Assembly: GCA_914767715.1 (NCBI GenBank)
Contig: OU612075.1
Location: 13,638,001-13,702,000, forward strand
Direction of reading: 5' to 3'
DNA from: Membranipora membranacea
Lineage: Eukaryota; Bryozoa; Gymnolaemata; Cheilostomatida; Membraniporidae
Length of the DNA: 64,000 nucleotides
How positions within the stretch are numbered: the stretch's first letter is position 1; the number at the start of each line of letters is the position of its first letter. Shown piece by piece: positions 1-13,441 of the stretch. The notes under the pieces are model-generated. The model searched no databases and was not told the DNA's origin. It saw only the letters and a program-made list of their open reading frames with translations. The position numbers were made by a program, and so were the translations under genes.

Positions 1-745
1 TCCATCCATACCAAATGAAAGTGATCATCAATTATGATCAATCTCAATTCATGGTCATGTTGATCATGGTAAAATAATAACTAACTGATGTTCATAGTCG
101 AAATCTGGATTCAGATGAATTGGGCCATCAGATAAATTGCCTAAGACCAGTCTGATCACTCAGTTCCCCATATCAAGACCAAACAATGATAGTAGTCAAT
201 GTGGTCAAGGAGTTACTCCTGTGGTTGAGTTTATCTTCCAGCAGAATTCTCCCTGCTTCCAGTGAGTATGATGAATGATCCCAACATCAATCAAGTAGTA
301 GTAGAGACTCTACAATTAAAATACTCTACTCTTCATGTCTGTACTAACATAGCTTGTGGGGCTCCTATTTTTCTCACATATATAATAATCAGTCAGCCTG
401 GTTACAATATTGAGTGGTTCTGTGTGGTTGATACCAAACTATAAGGTAGCATACTTCAGTTGCAAGAACTAAGAGTAGGATGTTGTTCCTACAAATTATT
501 TACGTGATTTTGTAACTTGAGTATCTGGACATCTCCTGACTGAAGGCGCACATTTGCACTCTCAACTGGATAGCCTGCCAGTGCCTTAGGTTGAGGTCAA
601 ACAGTTACATAAATGTAGCCCAAAATTGATTTGCTGATTTCCCTGTGCTTTCTGTTCAGTATCTTCAAAATCTACCTGTACCAATTCTACCTTAATTGAT
701 AACTGTGAGAGGACATAATCACCATAATAAACATAATATAAAAAC
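1..745. other. Upstream noncoding DNA, no gene seen
   Basis: AT-rich DNA with no open frame that resembles a protein and no recognisable RNA gene. The first 70 bases contain several copies of the words gatcatg and gatcaat, but these form no regular array. It could include part of the promoter or a 5' untranslated exon of IFT81, although nothing in the sequence fixes a transcription start. Confidence 0.5.
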
Positions 746-1121
746 TTAAAGGGCAACCGAGGTTTCGCAGCAATGCGTTATTGGGTAGTAAATAATGTGC
801 AAGGCAGCCTCAGCTTTGTGCATTACGCGATGCAAAACTCAAAGTAGTGGCTGACTCTAAGCTGGGTTACACTTCAGTTTAGGAGAGGTGCCAAGACATT
901 GCTGTAATGATGATAGAGCACAGGCTAAATAATAACAGGAACAGGAAACTGCTCTGTGGTATTCTATTTTAACTGACCTTGAGTACCTAATGGATGAAAT
1001 TTTTCACAAGAATTCTGGCCGAATAATCAACCTAATTAGATTTTGTCTTTTTCCCTATTGCAGAAGGTGTAATCTCATATTAATCAATGAGAAGTTGTTT
1101 GAAACCTTGGTTGCCCTTTAA
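746..1121. mobile_element. MITE copy 1, TTAA-flanked
   Basis: This 376-base element starts TTAAAGGGCAACCGAGGTTT and ends with the near-exact inverted complement, AAACCTTGGTTGCCCTTTAA. TTAA stands at both edges, which is the target site duplicated by piggyBac-type transposases. There is no coding capacity, so this is a non-autonomous miniature element. A second copy in the same orientation lies 128 bases downstream and differs at scattered positions. The superfamily assignment rests only on the TTAA and the inverted ends. Confidence 0.8.
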
Positions 1122-1249
1122 CCCTGTTGGTATGTCCCCAATGTGCTGCATGGGGTGCATTTAGTGTATACTTAGTGTGTTGAATTGGGTGGTTAAATTT
1201 ACTCTTTTTTTACTGCCCCTCTGATTCCTTCCGCGGACCGTGTGGTGTA

Positions 1250-1624
1250 TTAAAGGGTAACCAAGGTTTCGCAACAATGCATTAATGGGTAGTAAATAAT
1301 GTGCTAGGCAGCATCAGCTTTGTGCATTACGCGATGCAGAGCTCAAAGTAGTTGCTGACTCTAAGCTGGGTAACACTTCAGTTTGGGGGAGGTTCTAAGA
1401 CATTGCTGTAATGATGATAGAGCACAGGCTAAATAATAACAGGAACAGGACACTGCTCTGTGGTATTCTATTTTAGCTGAGTTTGAGTACCTGATGGAAT
1501 AAATGTTTCACAAGAATTCTGGCTGAATAATCATCCGAATTAGATTTTGTCTTTTACCCTTTGCAGAAGGCGCAATCTGCTATTAATCAATGAGAAGTTG
1601 TTTGAAACCCTGATTGCCCTTTAA
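1250..1624. mobile_element. MITE copy 2, TTAA-flanked
   Basis: Second copy of the element at 746-1121, same orientation, 375 bases. The left end reads TTAAAGGGTAACCAAGGTTT, the right end reads AAACCCTGATTGCCCTTTAA, and TTAA is at each edge. The interiors match along their whole length (for example taaataatgtgc, gcattacgcgatgca and gatgatagagcacaggcta occur in both) with a few percent substitutions by eye. Both copies sit just upstream of the IFT81 coding start. Confidence 0.8.
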
Positions 1625-2084
1625 ATCAAGATCTGTTTGACCTGCACTTGTCCTGAGGTGCCACTTCCGCTCGTTGCCTCTCATGATAGACTCTAAATCC
1701 CCAAAGCCAGCTCGCTGATCCTTCAATGCTTATCTAAATTCTTTTTGACAACTTTTGTGATAGCCTCTTAAATTTTCGAGCACCTGTTACCTATGACTGT
1801 TCAATTTTGATTGAACAAATAGGAAATGAATGCAAGTGTTCAAAGTCAAAATAAGTAGACTACAGTATAAGGTGAAATCTTTGCACTCTTTAATAGGCCT
1901 AGGCACATGTAAATCATTAAACAGTAAACACCATCGGGGGAATATGGTATCTGGTGTGCTGAAAAACAGCTCTAGGTACCTGCATATTTAAAATCTTTAA
2001 CCGGTTAGCTTCTATAGCAGAGAAATTAGCTGCTGGTTGGAAATTAAGTGTAATTATAAATCTGATTGTAGACATTTGTAAATC
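1625..2084 (+). other. IFT81 5' flank and probable 5'UTR
   Basis: No coding potential. A pyrimidine-poor but possible splice acceptor (tctgattgtag) ends at 2071, 13 bases before the IFT81 ATG. This suggests that a noncoding first exon lies upstream and that the ATG is in exon 2. No first exon or promoter could be placed. Confidence 0.4.
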
Positions 2085-5000
2085 ATGAGCGAGCAACTGA
2101 AGTACATCGTTCAGGTGCTGAACAAGCCTCCCTACAAGAAAAGCTTCAATCTCATAAGCTTTGATGGACTTGATCAGATCCAACTGCTGCAGGTTTTAAA
2201 TGATGTCTGCGCTGAAATAGATGGGGCTGTAAGTATAACTTTGTAAGAAATTTTACTTAAATTGACAAGTTTGCAGAATTTCACTCTTTAGGCTTTCACC
2301 TCAACCTGCATTATTGTTACGATGTATTCACTGAAACGCACAAGAAGTATAGATGAGTATAGATGAGACCACAGGCATCTTCCGCTCACATATTAACGTA
2401 AGACTTCACTGTGCCGTCTTAATCCAGCTATTTTACTTGTAGCCTCCTGCTGACATCAGAGATGAAGCTGTCGATCAGACTGCTGTTAGGCTGTTCACAT
2501 TTATGAGAGTTCTCAAGTTCCAACCTCTCAACAACGATCAGTAAGTTTTGTCTGGGTGTGAAGTTTGCGCTGGCATAGATTGCTCTGTTCAAGTCGTTAT
2601 AGAAAGTCTTTGAATTGAATTCAACTGGTGAGAGATCTGTTGTTGAAAACAATACAGTCAAGCAGGTTGATCATGGATACAATATTTTGATGTTTTCGAT
2701 GCTGTCAAACGCTGAGCAACATATAGAACCAAACCTAACGGCAGCAAGGTTACATTAGATGAGCTTATCTACAAATTACAAATTATTCCATCTGAAGCCA
2801 TCACCCTCACTTCAAGTATTTGGATCAGAGAGCTCTCTAACGTAATATTTTTCTACTTATGAACAGAAATGGGTTTAGACAAGCTCTGGTGACTGGAGAG
2901 AAGCCTCATATATACGCCGCCATCGAGTGGCTGCTTCAGAGACGAGATGATCTCAGGAAGCGAGCTTACCTCGCTAGATATCTAGTTAGATTGGATGTAC
3001 CGGCTGAGATCCTTCAGGATGGTAATGTCAACGATCTTTATACACAGGTCAGTAGAATCCACAAATAACTATAATTCAGTAATGATAACTGAAATGATCT
3101 GTCCTTGCTATTGCACTTGAATCCAACTCCTTGTACATCGAGTGTATTTAGACTCGAACTGTTGATGAAGGATCAGGTGAATGTATCTGATGGTTGAGTC
3201 GGATATAAAGCTGGCGTAAGCTCGTGTTTTTCGGTTCTAAATTGTGGTACTTGGCTGGGCAGCTGGTGTAAGTAGGTAGCACTGCGCACTAAGATGTCTG
3301 ACTATTAAATGAAGTTTCGGCCAAAGTTAAGCCCGATTATGGAGTTGAGCTTTTGTCAGGCAATTAAACACAAGTCTTCAATCACTGTGTCGATTTCAGA
3401 TGATGCCCCTATCTATTGTGAAACATCATAAGCCATCAATGTAAGCTGAGGGCTGTATAATAACAATCATCCAGTATACACAGCTTAACTCTTAAATGAC
3501 ACCAATTAGGTCTCCAATTTCTTGGTAAAACAACATTTTCAATTTGCAAACAAATTGATAAAATCCAGTTTTGTTTTGCAGTCTGCAGCTATTAGATGAT
3601 TTCCTCCAATATAGCCTAATGCAAAATTTCCAATTCATAATCTAATGCCTGATTTTAGTATGAAGCATGTATTGAAGACTTCAAGGAGTCTCACAAACTG
3701 AATGAACAAGCTAAGAATAGTGGGTTCAGCACTGTCGAGATAAAGAAAGACATCTCTTCTATGGAGGCTGAGAAAGAACAGGTATATATTGAGCCTGTCA
3801 ATGTCTGCAAGAAACGGTAAAATACTTGTCATTGACAGGTATTTATGATGATGAAGCTTTTGATCTTTTCTCTTGCTTATTGGAACCTGACAGGCTATGT
3901 CGCTGATGGTCAAACCCTGTGAAACATCTGTATTACTAAGATATAAGTCCAATCACAGTTTGCATGTTGATAATTGTCACCTAAGTAAGTTAAAATCTTG
4001 CTGCTGCAACATCAGAAAGATGACAATAATCGGTGTTTTATTGTTTGATTATATAAATTCACATTATATTAATATTTATTAGTTGTCTGCTCTCTGAACA
4101 GTTTGTAGATAAGTAAGACAACTCCAAGTTAGGATCATAATAAGATTATTATGTTATTTACCATATATAGATCGAGAAGAGGATTGATAAGTTAAAGAGA
4201 AAGGTAGACAGTAATCCCAACAGTGCTGCTATGATACAGATAGCCCGAAATCTACGTATGGAGAAAGACCGAGAACAGAAAATCTCTCAACAAAGAACTG
4301 ATCTCAGGAACTCGGTAAGCGTTGTGATAATACTGTTGCGCTCACTTTTTAAGTCCTCATTGAATTGGTTGGAAAAATAGCCATCCTTTTATAACAAGTA
4401 ATATCTTGCATAAGCAGTTCTTTACGTCCAGGCGAGTGATATGAAGAAGGTTGAAAAACAGCTGAACAATCTTATTTGAATGCTTGGACAGCTGATGGGA
4501 CCAATGAGACCAACAACAGAAGTTTTATAACCTGTAAACTGTTGAACATGGTAGCATGCTAAGATAAAAAATATGATGGCACCGTTATACACAGACATGT
4601 CTTGAAACTTTTACTGACCATATTTTGTTGTTAAATTCTGACTCGATATTATGACCATTCTGAATTGCCAGATTCGTACTATCGTATATTTGTACATTCC
4701 AAGACAGAAATTATTACAAGTTTTGCTACTGGCAGCCTCTATTATTTAAATAGGTAGAGAAAGTTGCTAAAATGTGTTGCTGTGTGGTAATTAATGCACA
4801 TCTGAATGATGTTACTCTGATACTCATGTATTATGTAGGCTGTCACATCGAGACTTGTGTCTATATTTAGATTGTGCATGGTGAGCAGCGAGTACAGAGG
4901 CTACAAGAAAAGCTGAGGGAGACAAGGCAGGCCAGTGTGGGAGCAACTCCTGAGGGTATGTGTTTAATTTTCATTGTTTCACTAAAACATTAAATCTGTA

Positions 5001-8000
5001 ATTGGAATTGTCAATGAAGATCTTACTTTGAACTTGGGGATCTGAATAAGGATTTAGTTTGGATCATCTGATTGAGGTAAATGGAAGTCCTTGGGCACTA
5101 ACCATCATTATCTAACTGAGTGAAATGGTTTTACATAAGTTTACAAACTTTTCCTCGTTATATGGTATTGTCAGTGACAGTGCCTGATGACATCTGATGA
5201 TCACCCAAACTGGGTCAATGCCCAAACCCTCTGCCGTCTCCTGACAACCCCGAAAATCACCCACAATGCCTCCAGATTGGTGCACAACAGAGCATAAAGA
5301 GCAATTTCTAGTCAATGTATCAATTAAATGCTACTGGTTAGTATATTTTCCATCTTCTTACTTTTCCAGGATTATTCCACAAGCTAGAAGAGGAGGTCAA
5401 GGTTAACACATATATGGTGAATGAGAAAATACCTAAAGAGCTTCAGGCCAGGAAGAAATATGTACAAGATGTGGAGAAAGTCGTATCAGAGCCAGCGATG
5501 GGGCAGAGTGATATCGATGCTCTCAATGATCAGGTAACAGGATATACCATTGACTTAAAAATGAATTGTATTAGTATATTAGGTTGTTTTATCACGGTTA
5601 TGATGGTATTTACTAGTATTTGATGTTGAGACCATCATATCTGCCACACAGGCAAATGTATTCTGTTTAGCTCAAAGATAACCAATTGTGGCTTAAATTC
5701 CGAAATTGCCACCTAATTGGCAGATAATATGCACAAACTGATCTGCACAATCAGGGTATGAGATTAATTATCTAGCCTAGCGGTTCATAGTGGCTTAGTT
5801 ATCTGTCTTACTAGTTGACAATAATGACTCATCACCCAGTGTGTTAATTTTGTACCCTGATTTTGAGATCAGTTTGTGCAAAATATCTGCCCATTAGGTG
5901 ACAATGCTGAGATTGTAGCCATATATCATTACTTTTGAGTTATAACGAGTTCAATAAGCACACATTTGCCTGTGTGGGGCAGTGGTTTAAGAGTGATTGT
6001 TGATCATTTATTTATTCAGCCAACTCCATGCAGGTTGTTTTCAATGATAGATTGTTGGTAAACGGCTTCTGACTAAGAAATCTCGATGTTGGATTCTTGT
6101 TGGTATTTGATTGTTACTATTGAGATGCTCTTAACAGCACTTGATGAGAAATGAACTGTGAGAGCAGTTTTTGTAAGGTTCATGTCTTCTCAAAAACCAG
6201 ACAAACCTTGAGTGAAAATGAATCAAAGTCTTGACGCCGTTGTTATAACATCTAATTCAAGTATACATGACAGCATAGCAATCAATACAAAGGGAGACCT
6301 GATACCTGCTTAGGAGGCTAGGATTCAACACACCACTGTATATTGTACTGTTTTCATGATGTATTAATTCATTGGTATGGTTGTTGATGTTATTCAGGTT
6401 GTCTCTCTCAACTCAGAACTCAATCAGTTATATGAGAAGAGAATGAAGAACGGGGATCCTTTAGATGATAAGCTTACAGTGTTCAGACAACAGGTACGTC
6501 CAGCAATAAATTAGACTGCTAAGTGATAACGAGAAGACAAAAATTTCGGTTCTAGTCTCATCTTAGCCTTGTTTTTGGGTTTTTTTACCAAAACCAAAAA
6601 ATCCGTGGCCGCGTGACAAGGAGAGTCTCATCAAGCTTGACAGTATTGATGTCATGCATTCATAATTAAGCCTTTTTGTTACGCGTACCATGCCAAACAT
6701 TGTTTTACGCACAATGAAAAGAATAGGAAAGTACTGTGTATTCCTTCTGAAATGCAGTATTTTTTTATGCACCCTTGCATTCACTAGTTTAAAACTGAAT
6801 TACAGTTTATGGCCGAGAATGCAATTTTTTTTAAAAGCAGTAATTTTCAGTTCTGGAAATAACACCATATATATATTAGCAAATCATCTGCATCAAACAC
6901 TGAGATTTTTTATAGACAACTAGAATTCAGGTATAAGAATTAGAGCTCAAGTTTGGAGTTGCCTTTTCAATTGTTCTTTATTTCAAAGAGAAGAAAACTA
7001 ATTCAACTTCAAATTATTTTGATTTCCATGGTTACTTTTAACCATTATTCTATTACAAGGTGGCTAAATTTGATGTCTATACTTGTATTTGATGTAATTT
7101 TTATTGGGAATCAAGAACAAGCCCATATGAATTATTAATCTTTCGGCGTTTATGTTTCAGGCTCAAATTGTCAGTAGGAAAAAAGAGGCTGCGGCTGAGG
7201 CGTTGAATGATGCCAGGAATGAGTTACACTCACTCAAAGCTGAGCTGGCTGAGAAACAGCAGCAGCTGAGAGATTCTGATAACCAGGGCATGCTCAAACC
7301 AGACGAGGTATTGTATACCTATATCTTCTACTTCATGTGTAGTCTGTCTAGTCAGACTGTCTAACTGTAGTCTCTGTACTCAGACTGTCATTGCGGTGGT
7401 TTTGTTGCACTTAGCTATTGAGTATATCAAACAACGTTGGGATAGTGGATAGCATAGCGTTACAAAATGTCTCATTTCAATCATTAGAGTGCTGGCAATC
7501 ACCTCACTCCATTCTTAAATCAGAGCTGGATATCTGAATGTGCTTCTGCACCAGACCATGATTACAAAGGAGTTCACCCGGGGGGGGGGGGGGTATTTCA
7601 ATTAGAATAAGCGATGTTTTTCAAAGCAAATTATCACTATCACTTCTCTCAAAATCGCTCATTTGGTCTTTCAATTAGATAAGATCGTTCCCAAAACATC
7701 CACCTAAATCTATATAGTTCCATCAATGGGTGAGCAATTTGGAATCGAGACCCCTAGCAGGTCTCCCCCACCTAGCAGGTCTCCCCCACCTAGCAGGTCT
7801 CTCTCACCCAGCTAAGAACGATCAGATAGTGATTTTGTCAGTTTTTAATTAAAGTATTCCCCTGACGATAGCTCTGAAATGTACAAAATATTTCCCTGAA
7901 TAAACCTGTGGGACAAAATTCATCTGTACCCAATTATAAGAAATGAGCCTAGGCTATTTTCCAAATTCTCATCATCTCTATATAATAGTATGAGAAGTGT

Positions 8001-11000
8001 GACTTGCTTTACTGCTAGCCACTTTTAGCCGCTGGTCAACTTAATTCATAGAATGAGAAGAACTGGGAACAATAATTAATTGTGAAAAGTCACTTTTCAA
8101 AATAGTTCCTCCCTGGCATTAACATTTGTTATTATGTCCCCTGAAAAATGTATGGACTTCTGTTGTGTATATATGTGACGTTGTGTATATATGTGACGTT
8201 GTGTACGTGACAGAAGGCAAATTATGTCCTATTCTGTGGTAGCAGGTATATATAATGTCCTATACCATAACCTTGAGATGAGACCCTTAATCGATATAAA
8301 ACCAATAGATAAATTATCACACTGCAAAAAACGTTCACTGTTTCCTTTCATCTAGCATGAGTATTCTTTTCTTATCACGATGAAATCAATATAATCTTCT
8401 GGGGAACAACAAACTGCACATTGTCGATATCGCACAAAACTATTGGCAAGAGGAAAAGTTGTTTACTCGTTAAACTGTATAATTTAACATTGATTTTTCT
8501 CGTTGCGTGATGATTACGAGTCCAAAATATGTGCAGATTATCGAATCAATGGTGGGTCAATATTTTGACTATCGCCATATTGTGACTTGTCTAAGAACCC
8601 CAAGGTTGATTTACCTTCCACACAAAGGTAAATAATGATATTGGCCACGGGCTAATTTCAATTTGCTTTCATATATTAATTCATAAAGTACATCCATATT
8701 GTTTTGTAAATTAATGTGTTTGTAGTTTTAAGACAATTATGACTATATCAAATAATTATTTGTTTCAAAAATGCAACTTTCCTTTGAAAAAATTCGTGAT
8801 TTTATCAAAATGCTCGGTTAAAATATACTACTGTCAAATAATACTACTATGAAACCACTATACCCTCTCCCCCTGTATTATGCTGTGGATTTAAGTTAAT
8901 TTACTCACCAATGTCATATTGTATAGGCTGTTAGGGGAGGGGGTAGTGCAAGAGCCTGGGGGGGGGGGGGGGGGCTCAGACTAAGATATATAAAATTCTT
9001 TATACACATTATCTCTGTGGTACTCTGAGCGGGGACAGAGCCTATGTGTAAAACTATAATATTTTTGTTTATTGACAACTCCAGCATCATTCTGTTTTTT
9101 CTGCAGTGGTTTTTTTTGGTCATCAGTAATACAATCAGTGTTCAATGTTATTCAGTTTTCACCTGACAAAGTAAGTGTAGATGGTAAATAATTCTGTCAT
9201 TTTTTCTCCTCCTTATGCCTCTTTTGTATCCAACCTCGTACATACATGCCACACCCATACATTCAGTTTTCCTCTTTGTCAAATCTTCTATAACACAATC
9301 TTATTATCACAGTGTTCTTATGGAGTGATCTAGGCCTGGAAAATCAATTGATGACAAATAACCAGATGTAAACTACATAATATGTCTAGACTATAAACTA
9401 ATTTAAGCTATATTCAAATAAATTAAAATTTAAAAAAGAGTTGCAAATTTATTTTTATCATACTTTTAGTTCAGAGCCTATGTGAACAAACTGAGGAGTA
9501 AGTCTACTATATATAAGAAGAAGCGCCAAGTGCTGCAGGACCTGAAGGCAGAAGCTGGAGTTGTCGCTCGTACTGTCGAGATACTGAAGTCTCGAGACGA
9601 TAACATAAATAAACAGTTGGAAGCCTTGGAGAGTAAGAAGGGAGTGGCTGGATACAGGGACACACAGGATGAACTGGAAAAGGTAGGCTGTCATAAGGAT
9701 GAATTATATTATATTTTTGTAAATCCTTGCACAACCAAAGCGAACAGCATGACACAAGACACGGAGCCACTAAGGGTGTCATCAACACTGACGTGAAGAA
9801 GTTCTTCTTCCAAAATAGGGTTTTCAGAGCTGCCTGATGTATTTTAAACCTCTGAGTAACTGCGTTTACACTACTGACTAGCAAACGAAACTATCCCGAC
9901 TGACCTGCCCCACTATTGTCACTCATTTATTATTCATTACTGTTCCATAATAATGCATAACTTAACAAACCCTGATGCGTTGGCGCAAACACACTTAACA
10001 GTAAATTTAACTACAATCTACTGAGTTCATGTTTGTCATTACTAGCAGTCTTGCTTATCGTCTAACAACATAACAACTCAAAGGTTCTGGTTGCCCGAAC
10101 CATTCCTTGGTAACAGCTCCCCCAATTAATCTTGCTTTGCCCTTAGTAAGTCGTGGTAGTCAGCTCGCTACAACCTGCTAATCACCGCTCACTAACTCTT
10201 GTAACACTATACATTCTGCGTAACATGACTGTACCACATATATTACTAGTATCGCTGCTGTGGAGCCTGGACACATATCACGATCAAGGAGGGCCCGCCG
10301 CCCACCAGTGATTAATGAACGCAAGAACAAAGTTTTGTTGCCACAATACTTGATTGTTAGTTTAAGCACTCAAACAGTGCCTGGGTTGATAGAAATGTGG
10401 TTGATAATCAGATGCTACTACCATCAACCCTGGCAACATTTGATCACTTAATCTACTGGTGTATATAAAGATAGACAGTATCAATCACTTTCGGAGGTCA
10501 TCTGAACCTCATTGGCTATCCTGCCAGCATATGGCGGACTAATGTGTTCTTGTTTTTCTGTAGGTGTCCAGTATAAAGAGCGACCTTGATGATATGAAAG
10601 GGAAAACTCTAGAGGAAATGTCCAGAATGGTGGAGAAGTTCCATAAAAGAATCGCTGAGAAGAAAAGTGACCTGGCACCAATCATTAAAGTGAGTCAGAA
10701 TGAGGTTATTAATCCGTATTACATATTAGATATTGATACAATTAGAAAAACCCCACCCAACATCACCCATCCATTTGGAAGGTCATGATATAGAACCTCG
10801 TGGTTGTGTGTAATATAACCGGCTTTATCATTGATCAAGGATTTGGAAAATGCTGAAAAAATCATTTACTTATCTTTCCAATAAGATTGTAAGTGTTTAA
10901 AAAATGAGAGAGCTAAGATAGTCTCATGGTGAATAGAAATATATCTCAGTGATAAAAATAAAAGTGTAACAATATAAATATTGGCCAGTATTCATATCAG

Positions 11001-11940
11001 TCACTCAGTCGTGTAAATGGGTCGGGTAAGACCCACTTATTAATTTTAAATGTTGTTTCTGAGTTCCCAAACAACTTCTTTCCTTGAAACTTCAGAGAAA
11101 TATGTTGAGTATCTAAATGTGATGTGAGGACTTTTAACACCAATCTTTTTTTTCATTGTGCAGGAGTTGCGACCTCTGAGACAGAAGCATCAGGATGTAC
11201 TACAGGAGTATGAGGCTGCTAAATCGAAATATGACGCTGCCGCTGCCGGCTACGAGAGCAGCAGATCTAAACTTGAAGGTGTAAGTGTTAAACAGCGTTA
11301 CGTCGGGCTGACAATCTTATTAAACTCTTGGTGTAGGCTTGTCTTATTTATCTGTCAGGCTGGGAGCAAACAAATGTTTTAGAGGCTGTCTATAATTTTC
11401 CTATGGAAAGTTGTTTGGCATATTGCCACACGCTGGCAAAACAAATTCATTAATTATAGATGAGTATTGGAGAGACTCAAACATAAAAATTGTCTGAGGA
11501 GTTCTAACTAATCCATATATTCAACTCATCATTGTGTTGTAATTCATTATGTGACCTTGATTTGTTTTTTTTTCCGCTGAGTGGTCAGTGTTTTTTTAGG
11601 AATTTTTTTATCCACACCCAAAACCATAAATAATATGATATATTAAAACATATTATAACATTTAATAATTTTTTCCAAAATTCATTAGTGACTTTTTTAA
11701 CCTTATCACATCTATGAGATGTTAACTAACACTAGATGTACGATAAGTTTTGTTGTTTTACAGGAGGTGAGAAGTTACCGCGAGGAGTTGTCTGCCGGAG
11801 AGTCCAGGCTCTTTTATCTTAACTCTATGAAAACTCTGATGGAAAACCAGAGTCAGAAAATGGCAGACGAGATGAAAGCCTACATGTCGTCGGATCCTCA
11901 GGAAAGAAAGAAGTCGTTTAGGTATGATTATTGTGATTAT

Positions 11941-11971
<31 letters not shown>

Positions 11972-12432
11972 ACATATTTATTATTATTGTGGGGTTGTGT
12001 CAGGAGTTTTCCATCACTATAGAAGGCGCTGGACAGTTGAGACCATGAATTTGAGACCAGTTTGCAGGGCGCTAGTCAGACTCTGGCAATGGTTATAGCC
12101 TACTACAGATTGACCATTATGTGAAGAAAGCACTAGTCAACGGCATGATTTGGTTGACAGATTTGGGAATTCGACAACTTTTCCCTTTTTATATTAACAG
12201 AGATTTGTACAATAGAAAGATACAGGAGCAGGAAACCTTAGGTAAGAATCTGAGAGAGAGACAGAAGGCTGTGAGAGAGAATCACGCTCCCAGTATGAAA
12301 CAGATGAAGATGTGGCGAGATGTAGTACGGTTATTAGAGGCTAAGAATAGCATGGCTCACTCGGGAGAGGCGACAGCTCACAATGAGATGAGAGGCGAGG
12401 TACATCATGACGAGGAAAGGCTTGTGCTCTAA
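2085..12432 (+). CDS. IFT81: Intraflagellar transport protein 81 (IFT-B core)
   Basis: Fourteen coding exons join in frame to 675 aa, against 676 aa in human IFT81: 2085-2228, 2443-2540, 2867-3047, 3659-3781, 4171-4314, 4871-4955, 5370-5533, 6398-6493, 7161-7307, 9470-9682, 10564-10689, 11164-11280, 11764-11921 and 12201-12432. IFT81 pairs with IFT74 in the IFT-B complex, and its N-terminal calponin-homology-like domain binds tubulin for delivery into cilia. That domain is residues 1 to about 120 and carries a basic stretch ([18 protein letters not shown]). The rest is long coiled coil with family blocks such as [45 protein letters not shown] and MKMWRDV. The end, EERLVL, matches the vertebrate C-terminus. 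An AATAAA stands at 12481, 49 bases past the stop. The start is fixed by the family N-terminus. All introns have GT/AG ends. Confidence 0.97.
5643..5977. mobile_element. Long-inverted-repeat MITE in IFT81 intron
   Basis: About 335 bases with terminal inverted repeats CCACACAGGCAAATGT / ACATTTGCCTGTGTGG. The complementarity continues inward: the left block with tgcacaaactgatct pairs with the right block agatcagtttgtgca, so each arm is roughly 110 bases. There is no coding capacity. Target-site duplications are not clear by eye. It lies inside the intron between the coding exons ending at 5533 and starting at 6398. Confidence 0.7.
7308..9469 (+). other. Largest IFT81 intron, simple repeats only
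   Basis: 2.2-kb intron between the exon encoding LKPDE and the exon beginning FRAYVNKL. It holds poly-G tracts, short tandem repeats and AT-rich DNA. No nested gene is visible, and the small frames within it have no family resemblance. Confidence 0.6.
7741..7810. repeat. 20-bp tandem repeat, three units
   Basis: Three head-to-tail copies of a unit close to cctagcaggtctcccccac, the last one degenerate. The repeat is in the 2.2-kb IFT81 intron 7308-9469. The same intron has two long poly-G runs, near 7580 and 8960, and a duplicated gacgttgtgtatatatgt word near 8170-8200. Confidence 0.75.
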
Positions 12433-13441
12433 CTATGCAGACACGCCTTGAGCACCAGCTTACAAAACTGTCATAGAAACAATAAAACCATGGAGTGATA
12501 GAAGTTCTCTAGTCTCGATAGGCATATTGCGGCTATTTCTATAGAGGAACTGCCGTATGAATATTAAGAAAACACTCCAGAAACTCATATATATTTATGA
12601 GATTGATGTGTTGAGGCCTGAAAAAATATCTTATTTATTATTAATTTAAATCCAAAATAAATCCACAATGTATATTTAAAATTGCCGAAATGTCTTTCTA
12701 CACAAAATGCTTACATAGCTAAAAGTTAACAAAATTGATTTGTCAGCAATGCGGCTACACTTTTATTTAACCATGACATCACAGATCAGGGAACACATCC
12801 AGCATAACCAAGACTTGGGAGGAAATTTTTCTTTGGTAGGTAGATAAACTATGCGAAATTTCGTCTATGAAGAAACGAAGGTATACCCAGCGAGTTTTCA
12901 TTTTATTGATGGATTCATAATAAATAGTCTCTTTTTCAGGAAGACTCAATGGAAGTCCTTGGCCGATTTAATTGGCTAATGAACTTGGCTAATGTACTCA
13001 GCGCTTGAATTGTTACAAAAAAAGGAGTGTTAGATTGTCATAGGCTTTATCAAAAGTTCCATACATCATTTAGAGTTGCTCCCAATAAAATTAATCTCTT
13101 CTCGTGTGTAAATGGTAAACTTTGGAAAAAGTTGATTGCAGTTACAATTACAAAGTGCTGTTGAGATGTATTGATTGTATTGGCTACAGTCCAAGAGCTA
13201 ACACAGAGGGCTGACCACTCATTCATGATATTATTGGGGGATGACCTTGAGCAAACAATTTTAGCAGCGGATGCATTGATTTAGATATTCTTGCTAGGCA
13301 AAGTTCATTCATTATTCTTGATCACCGACTTCAGCCGAGGTTTTTTAAAACTTTATGAAAATATTTCCGCACATTTTTTGCAGCAGGACAATAGTATGTG
13401 AATATTTTGAATACTTTCAGCTTTCATAGATGTTGCAAACA
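12433..13441. other. Intergenic DNA between IFT81 and the lectin mosaic gene
   Basis: Contains the short IFT81 3'UTR with AATAAA at 12481-12486. After that it is AT-rich sequence without coding frames. The promoter of the downstream gene is presumably in the second half, but no TATA box stands out in a convincing place. Confidence 0.5.
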
